Below are positions 57,840 to 64,000 of a stretch of DNA of 64,000 nucleotides, one piece after another. Each line of letters opens with the position of its first letter. Within the stretch, counting starts at the first letter, position 1. The notes below the pieces were generated by a model. It ran no database searches. It saw only the letters and a program-made list of their open reading frames with translations, and was not told the DNA's origin. Source of the stretch: Amyloporia xantha (Eukaryota; Basidiomycota; Agaricomycetes; Polyporales; Adustoporiaceae). Position numbers and translations under genes: made by a program. The DNA lies in NCBI GenBank assembly GCA_036971615.1, contig JAYKKR010000010.1:1116001-1180000 (forward strand), in the 5' to 3' direction.

Positions 57840-59441
57840 TGGCGGAGGCAATTTGTTCGTATAATTTGATGTCAAGAGTGAATTATTTCTATTGTATGCT
57901 GCCTCGGCGATTACAAATTGTTCACACAGGCAGCTCCCGATATGGTGATTTATAGAGTATACGATACTAGTGTGTGCGCTGACCGCAGGCACCCTTCAAG
58001 CTACAGCCTGGTTAACCTCAGGATAAGTACCACGTCCGTGCCCGCCATGTTGACCCTCGAATGTCCGGAGAAGGTGCTCGTTGACCTTGAGACGCAGCCT
58101 GCGCGCATCCCTGCTGTCCGTAACATTGGTTTCTTAAGATCTCTCAGATAGGCGAAATTTCCCGCCGAAAACTTTGTGCAAGTTGCAGTACCGCACATTC
58201 ATATATGTTATCGGCTTGGCACATCCCAGTGCCGCCTCCCTTTATGATTGGTGTAGCCTTGCTCAAGATTACGTGCAGTTTCAGCCGGTGGTATGGGCTC
58301 GTTGACGCTCCCTGCCAAAGCGTGTTTGAAGCAAGTACGTCTTCGAATTCCATCTCCAACCACATGTTTCTGTGTTACTCAGGCAAAGTGTATATTGATC
58401 ATTGCATTCCGGTATCGCCTGCTGCGTGTTTTCTCTTCTAAATGGTGTCCCTCCATTGGACAGAATATGATCTAATCCACTCCGAATCCACCTTCTATAT
58501 GTATAGGTGCGATTTCTGCGATGATCATGCGGGGATGTAAACCGTGACTTGAGGAATGTGTATGTCTCGGAATGTGTATGTCTCTTCGATTTTCTTGGAC
58601 CAAAAGTACGCTCTGATGAGCAATAATACGTCAACCTTGGTAAAGTGCCTTATGTCCGCAAGGATGGATCCTGTGAACGAGCGTGCGTTGACCCCAAATC
58701 GTGCTTCACGGGTGTAATCCCTTGGTGCGCGCGACTCTGTGTGACTGAGGCCTGAGGCCGGGGGCTTACGTCGGGCGATTAGATGGGAAGGGCACGTTCT
58801 TGATCAAGTCACCGAAATCGGCCTTCCGAGGATGATCTAGTTGTACTCATGACACTGAGAAGCAGAAGCGGTGCAGCTTTGTATTGATGTATCCGTCATG
58901 TTGGCTCCCCTCATGCTCGCGTGGATTGAATAAAACGATTTATCTGGATGCATTGTCGGCGGCAAGTCCTTCAAGATCAAGTTGTGTTACGGCATTGGCT
59001 TCACTACGTTCGAACACGGTCCTCATTGAAAAGGTGAGGCGGCGATAACGCAGCGGCGATTGCTGCCAACTCTATGTCATCTTTAGCAAATAGTCTGGAA
59101 GATCAGGACTGTGCAAAATATTTTCACGGAGGAAAACTCGTGCCGGCCCAGTGAGTCGTGCCAGTGCAATTGTACATTGTGACAGATTGATATCGATATG
59201 AATGAGTGGACCTGCTGATGACGGTAATCCAACATCGAAATAGCATACACAGTATGGTAACACCTGTACCTCATCTGTACCGCAGTAGCTACTGCGAGAC
59301 GTGACCGATTACGGCCAATTTCTTTATTGGATCCACAGACATGTACATAGGCCCCGCTGTCGACGAAGCTCGCAAATTTCAGGCTTCAACGTGTATTCCT
59401 TCAGTCACGGTCGACATACCGCCAGAGTGGTTGGTCAAACT
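57840..59441. other. 1.6-kb intergenic region, no gene recognised
   Basis: Short ORFs on both strands lack family features. The only structure seen is a perfect 16-bp tandem duplication at 58553-58584. The right end holds the promoter of the amidohydrolase gene. Confidence 0.55.
58553..58584. repeat. 16-bp tandem duplication
   Basis: GGAATGTGTATGTCTC is repeated twice back to back without mismatch. This is probably a replication-slippage product, and no function is apparent. Confidence 0.8.
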
Positions 59442-60712
59442 ATGGCCGAAAGATCTTCGGTAAGATTTGGCAATTCCTCTTTGTGTGGGATGGTTGAATC
59501 TTCACCCCTGAACAGTGTCGCATAGACGTGCACCACCACATTTTCCCTACCACATTGCCCAAGGCAGAACAAAGCCTATCAGTTGGGTTCCGGACGCCTG
59601 CAGAAAACCTGCCATGGTCCCCGGAAGTTAGTCTGAAAGCTATGGACGCCTTGGGGATCAGTGTTGCCGTCTTGTCACTGCCTGCAGGTATGCCTGGAGG
59701 TCCTATTGGACAAGAAAACCGCAGATCTGCAAGGCAATTTAACTTGATGGCCGCGCGAATATGTCGTGAACACCCCGGACGTTTCGGCTTCTTTGCTTGT
59801 TTACCTGTTCCTAGCGATACCGAGGGTGAGACAGCAAAGGTGCTTATAAAATTCCACGCCCTCACCGCCTGCCCCAGCCGCACTGCAGGAACTGGGGTAT
59901 GCCCTGGACGAGCTGCAAGCAGACGGCGTGGCCCTCGCCTCGTCATATGGCTCGGGTAGCGATGCAAGCATGTATATTCACCAAATTCTGATCGTTGCTT
60001 TTTGATCTAATGGTGTCAATATGTTAGCTTACGTTGGTGACGACAAATATGACCCTGTTTGGGCTGAACTGAACAGGAGGGGGTCAGTCGTCTTCCTACA
60101 TGGGACGCAGACTCCTTCCTCGACGCCATATCCACATCCGTTTCTGGGAATCCCAATCACGGAGGTCAGGATCCTGTATACGTGTTTGCCGAAGTGGCGC
60201 TGACTGAAACTGTCCGTTTCAGGTCCCCAACGAGACCTACAAAGCCGCCGCACACCTAGTTGTCACTGGAAAGAAAAGGGAATATCCAAATGTGAAGATC
60301 ATCCTCTCACATCTCGGCGGTAGCACGCTCGCGCTCGCTCCACGCGTTGCTGTGCTATCCAGACATATGGGCTGCACCCTCACGCCTGAGGAGATCATGG
60401 AAGATTTCAAGAGCTTCTACTACGAGACAGCATTAAGCGCGCATTGCACCACCCTCACCACAGTGAAGAGTTCCCTACAACCCGATCACGTCCTGTTTGG
60501 AACGGATTTTCCAGGTAAGCCGAGCTCGACTGACTAATAGAGCAGGTGACTTACGTGGCGTACAAGCTGTCAGCAAAGACATGGCGCAATGGTATTCAAA
60601 GAATGTTGAAGACTTCTATGCAGACGACCCCTCGCAACTGGAGAACGTGATGAGTGGAAATGCACTAACGCTGATGCCAACGTTGCGACGTATAATCGCC
60701 AATGGCTCCTGA
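59442..60712 (+). CDS. ACMSD-type metal-dependent amidohydrolase/decarboxylase
   Basis: Six exons (introns of 56, 52, 72, 58 and 52 nt) give 326 residues. The short first exon MAERSS splices to CRIDVHHHIFPTTLPKAEQ, with the metal-binding His-x-His. RGSVVFLHGTQTPSSTPYPH has another ligand His. KIILSHLGGSTLALAPRVAV and LFGTDFPAVSKDMAQWYS carry the later His and the Asp. This is the TIM-barrel family of 2-amino-3-carboxymuconate semialdehyde decarboxylase and the related dihydroxybenzoate (gamma-resorcylate) decarboxylases, so a non-oxidative decarboxylation of an aromatic or muconate acid is likely. The specific substrate cannot be told. The last intron acceptor was chosen at AAG before CTGTC because it restores FPAVSKDM. 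Confidence 0.87.
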
Positions 60713-61649
60713 CTACGAGCGTAAATCGGAAAGGTCTCAGATGATGCATCTACACAATGAACCACGATTTTGACAATCTCATCTATACTATAAGTGCCCC
60801 TGGGTTTATAATTGAGACAGTGTTTATAAATCCAGTCTAGCTCCATCTACAACCACTAAAAAAACATGAAACTTGGTTTACAAATACTTTTGACTATTTC
60901 AAAGAAGACTGCCTACTCAGAATTACGAAATTGTGCGTGGACTGTAAATGAGACACATCGCAAGGCGCGATTTACACCTCGAAGCTCCCATTTCGAGCAT
61001 AGATCGCCGTATCGAGCTAGATCCTGTTAGCCAAAAAAATCTGGAACTTTTGTGTGGTCTTCGTATGCAATATACGGCCAAGCCCATGTACTTTTCTTGT
61101 TTCCTTGTGTTCGCATTTGTTGTCATTGATGCCCTCGCTCATGGAGTGTTACAACTGGATACATGCGCGTGATGGTTTAGATCTCCGCCGTAAACCTCGC
61201 AGGGACGCGCCACAATCACTGCAGTGCATGCCGACCGGAGTTGTGCCCCTGCCGTCGTGACACATGTGACCCAAATTATAAACACTGGTATTTTTGCCTA
61301 CATGTCGCACCGGAAGACATCCGAGAACAGAACAACGATGCCAGCTGCTATCATTGTTAGCTAGGTTTCTAGAGCGGAAGGAGATGCATCAACTCGTATA
61401 AATTTCATATGCGTATGTGGAGCGGATGTGTAGCTATAGCATGAATACCGAAAACCGTTATAAACCCAGGTCCACTGATAGTATCGGAAAATATGCAAGA
61501 ACTAGCAATGATCGATCAGCAATGCAGAGTATTAGGTAACAGATGTAAGATATAGCACTGCGAATTTCGACGACTGAGGTATACAGAAGCACACGAGACT
61601 TCATTTCTTGATTTTGGTGATAAATATGTGGGTAAGCTGTCTTGGATCT
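60713..61649. other. intergenic, convergent 3' ends
   Basis: Over 900 bp lie between two convergent genes. It is AT-rich with no supported ORF, repeat or RNA gene. Confidence 0.55.
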
Positions 61650-63708
61650 TCATGAACTCTGGTCAGTCTGGAGGAGCCACCGGAAGATCTCCTTCTGCCC
61701 TGGTGAACCATACAGCATCGCCTGACCGTGTCGTCCATTGGGATCATACCACAGGCCTTTGCGTATGCCGTGCGACGTCAGATATCGCTTCACGCGCTAT
61801 TGCCGCAAAATACGATGAATACGATGATTCTTACACATCAAATCGGGCAGGCCCACCTGAGCATTTACGATGTCGTCCTTCCCGCCAAGGAAGAATACGG
61901 CTTTGGATGGATCACGCGCATTTGGAATCTCCTCATACCACAGCGAGTTGGCGGACCAGTCGAAGTGGCGCTGCAGGAAATTGGCAACCCCGAGCTCAGT
62001 ACCAACGAAATACTTGATGACTAGCTCCATGCCCTGCGAAGACGATTTCACATCAGCACGCGCATACCACGACCGATATGAGATGTTTCAGACATACAGT
62101 TCGGCAAGGACGGTGGATGAAGTTATAGCACAGATCTAACGTGAAGGAAGTTTGTCAGAATGTGTGTGGTGTATATGCGGAGAATCGAGGGTACCTCCTT
62201 CCCAGCCGCAGAATGTGACAGGATCGATGAAGCACGACCGGGTCACCATCGTAGGGTATGCTTTCAGCATCCAGGCATGCGCGAACGATCCACTGAGAAA
62301 GATCAGTACGATCAGCAGTACTCCACCGTCGATCGACAATATACACTCACTTTGAATGGCTTATCATAGTCACCCCCAACGAGGCTTGTTTGGCCCTTAT
62401 GTCCTCGCCCTCCTTATCACTCTCCCTGTCACTGGCCCTATCTTCTTTGTCTTCCCATTTCGCCCACCCGAGCTTGTCCAACAGACCTGCCAACGTCCTC
62501 GCCATATCACGGCGGCCCATGGGCTGCAGGTATCTCGGATGGAAGATCTGCTGGCTCACGTGCGGCTGAAGGGGGACAAGGAGCGGGTGGTCTGGGACGG
62601 TGCGAAGGACATGGAGGATAAAACGGTTATATTGAGTGAGGCCCAGTCCGAGGCCGTGCATGAAGACAATAGGACGTGGACCGGTACGAGGGTCCCAGGA
62701 AGCTGGTACGCGGAGGATATAACTGAATCAAGTTAGTGGGTCTAGGAATTTGAGATGCCTTGTGGAAGGAGCAGCTCACTCTAGACCGTGGTAGGTGCCG
62801 AATTTAACATTGGGACTCCGTAGAAGTCGTCGACGCGAGAAGAAATTGTTTAATTCTACAAACATGTACCATATAAATGGTCGCCAGGCTACGGTGACGG
62901 GGTCAAGGGTAAGAAGGATCGGTTTCACAGTAGGATTTGAGCCTTCTGGGATGATTGTACCTGACCGGCATTCGATTAACTGGCATGTCTCTTGCAAGGC
63001 TACCTGGTGTGCGGGAGGAAGGGCCTCGAAAGATGTATATGGCGCATTGAATATGGACCAATACAACCATGCATACATTTCATGCTTATGTATTGACGAC
63101 CAGGGAACCTTGCCGAACCTGATGGTCGTCAATTCGGTGGTAAGTCAATAGTCAAATTGATGTGCTGACCAGGTCCTGAGGAAATTGCGGAAGTCAGCAG
63201 CTCTGGGGTCATCGTGACGCAGGGTAGTTATCTCTTCAGCAGGACTGCCGGGCCTGTCCGCATCCAACGACTCCTCGTCAAATCCGTCCTCGGGCAAGTC
63301 GGCTAGGCCGGCCTTTAATATGCGCGTGAAGGCCCCCTGGAGTTCACCCAGCTTATTCGGTGGTAAAGAATGCGGACCAGAGATGAACTTCGCAAGGTTA
63401 TAGTGGTATACGCTGAAGAACACCTGAAGAGATTCGATTGGTGAGCGTGCGCGATAGTGATCGAAGGCGCGGTGACTGGATCTGACCTCACAGAGCGCAG
63501 CAGCGAAGAGAGCCTGCCCACGCCACGCGAATGACCAGACTTGGCCCGATCGAAGAGCATAGACTACAAACGCCCAAGATAGCGGCACAATCGACCAGAG
63601 TGGAATGACAGCTACAAAGAGGACGATATAGAAAGAAAGGTCCCGTTTGCGCGTTGGATACAGCTGTTCTGCGAGGTCAACAAGCTTCTGGCCCTGTTTA
63701 GTTTCCAT
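61650..63708 (-). CDS. membrane-anchored alpha/beta hydrolase
   Basis: The start METKQGQKLVDLAEQLYPTR is followed by two hydrophobic segments (SFYIVLFVAVIPLWSIVPLS and FAWRGQALFAAALCEV), so the enzyme is probably membrane-bound. The hydrolase domain includes the FIHGLGLGLTQY-type oxyanion loop (exon around 62650), LVPLQPHVSQQIFHPRYLQP, and the nucleophile elbow SHSNGSFAHAW, completed across an intron. FIDPVTFCGW, FFLGGKDDIVNAQRV with the acid Asp, and DPNGRHGQAML with the probable catalytic His follow. The stop is at 61650-61652. The block order is that of a broadly distributed basidiomycete hydrolase family of unknown substrate. Exons join in frame at GT-AG introns of about 55-60 nt. Confidence 0.85.
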
Positions 63709-64000
63709 AGTGCCGTCTCTAGTCAATAATTCATAGAACGAAAAGACAGTGGGTATTCGTAAGTGTCTAAGAGACGGTCAGCGGATAGAGACAAGGGGAG
63801 ATAAATGTCGACGTCGCCGCAGAAAAGTCGGGCGATACTCGCGTCGGCAGCAGACGCCCGTAGACGCCCGCCTCTCGCCCGATTCAGCCTGAGCGCTAAC
63901 TCGAGATGCTGGGCGCTTCCGGCTAACCGGTGTATGACGCCAGTCACGTGCTCCGGTCGATTGCCTACCCTGGTTCGGCCGACGAGATCTCAGTTTTCAA
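63709..64000. promoter_or_regulatory. upstream region of the hydrolase gene
   Basis: This GC-richer flank carries a CACGTG near 63944 and a short repeated AGACGCCCG motif around 63852-63865. It is cut by the window edge. Confidence 0.4.

Noticed and set aside
56830..60712. Dehydrogenase and amidohydrolase as part of a biosynthetic cluster
   Set aside because: They are 1.6 kb apart with no backbone enzyme, P450 or transporter nearby, and the other neighbours are housekeeping genes.
60497..60712. 31-nt last intron in the amidohydrolase ending at AGAGCAG
   Set aside because: It is too short. The 52-nt alternative restores the family sequence FPAVSKDM.
61628..62739. Plus-strand ORFs over the alpha/beta hydrolase
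   Set aside because: The minus strand gives a continuous hydrolase with nucleophile, acid and His motifs. The plus ORFs are shadows.
1..64000. CRISPR array, operons or prophage
   Set aside because: No regularly spaced repeats were seen, and spliced eukaryotic genes cover the window.

Overview
The window comes from a nuclear genome of a filamentous basidiomycete, most likely an Agaricomycete. The evidence is the dense 49-80 nt GT-AG introns, several per gene, closely packed genes on both strands, and family content typical of mushrooms: single-exon F-box and BTB proteins, a DUF7704 membrane protein, an ATP-Mg/Pi-type carrier with a single clear EF-hand, and an Argonaute. Most of the window is ordinary housekeeping sequence. 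Gene models were rebuilt by hand, joining exons by splice sites, reading frame and remembered family motifs.

Layout. 1-4.6 kb is AT-rich and gene-poor. It carries transposon-like remnants, including a ~1.1 kb element with inverted arms flanked by a 17-bp direct repeat, and a cluster of four CACGTG sites. 4.6-16.4 kb holds an F-box protein and the giant lipid-transfer protein gene FMP27 (minus strand). 17-21 kb holds DPB2 (DNA polymerase epsilon subunit B), a MITE-like insertion and a pyrimidine 5'-nucleotidase. 21.5-24.7 kb holds ribosomal eL6, COX18 and a DUF7704 protein. 25.5-28.4 kb holds a divergent pair, 3-ketodihydrosphingosine reductase and the fluoride exporter FEX. 28.4-30.3 kb is gene-poor. 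30.3-36.5 kb holds a VTT-domain membrane protein, ribosomal eL36, casein kinase II beta and a BTB protein. 37-46.3 kb holds a large coiled-coil protein, a small coiled-coil protein, a Ca2+-regulated mitochondrial carrier and an unrecognised gene. 47.3-51.4 kb is an Argonaute gene. 52-57.8 kb holds an intron-containing tRNA-Gln, HIS4, PDB1 and a short-chain dehydrogenase. 59.4-63.7 kb holds an ACMSD-type amidohydrolase and a membrane-anchored alpha/beta hydrolase.

The genes do not form one pathway or a biosynthetic cluster. The observations most worth following are in the details. They are a probable 3-nt microexon and an apparent one-base frameshift in Argonaute, a triple ACGCGT (MBF-type) cluster on the DPB2 promoter with a MITE just behind it, the inverted-repeat element with iterated short palindromes at 2.9-4.0 kb, a tRNA-Gln gene inside the HIS4 upstream region, and a lineage-type coiled-coil protein with a basic tail.
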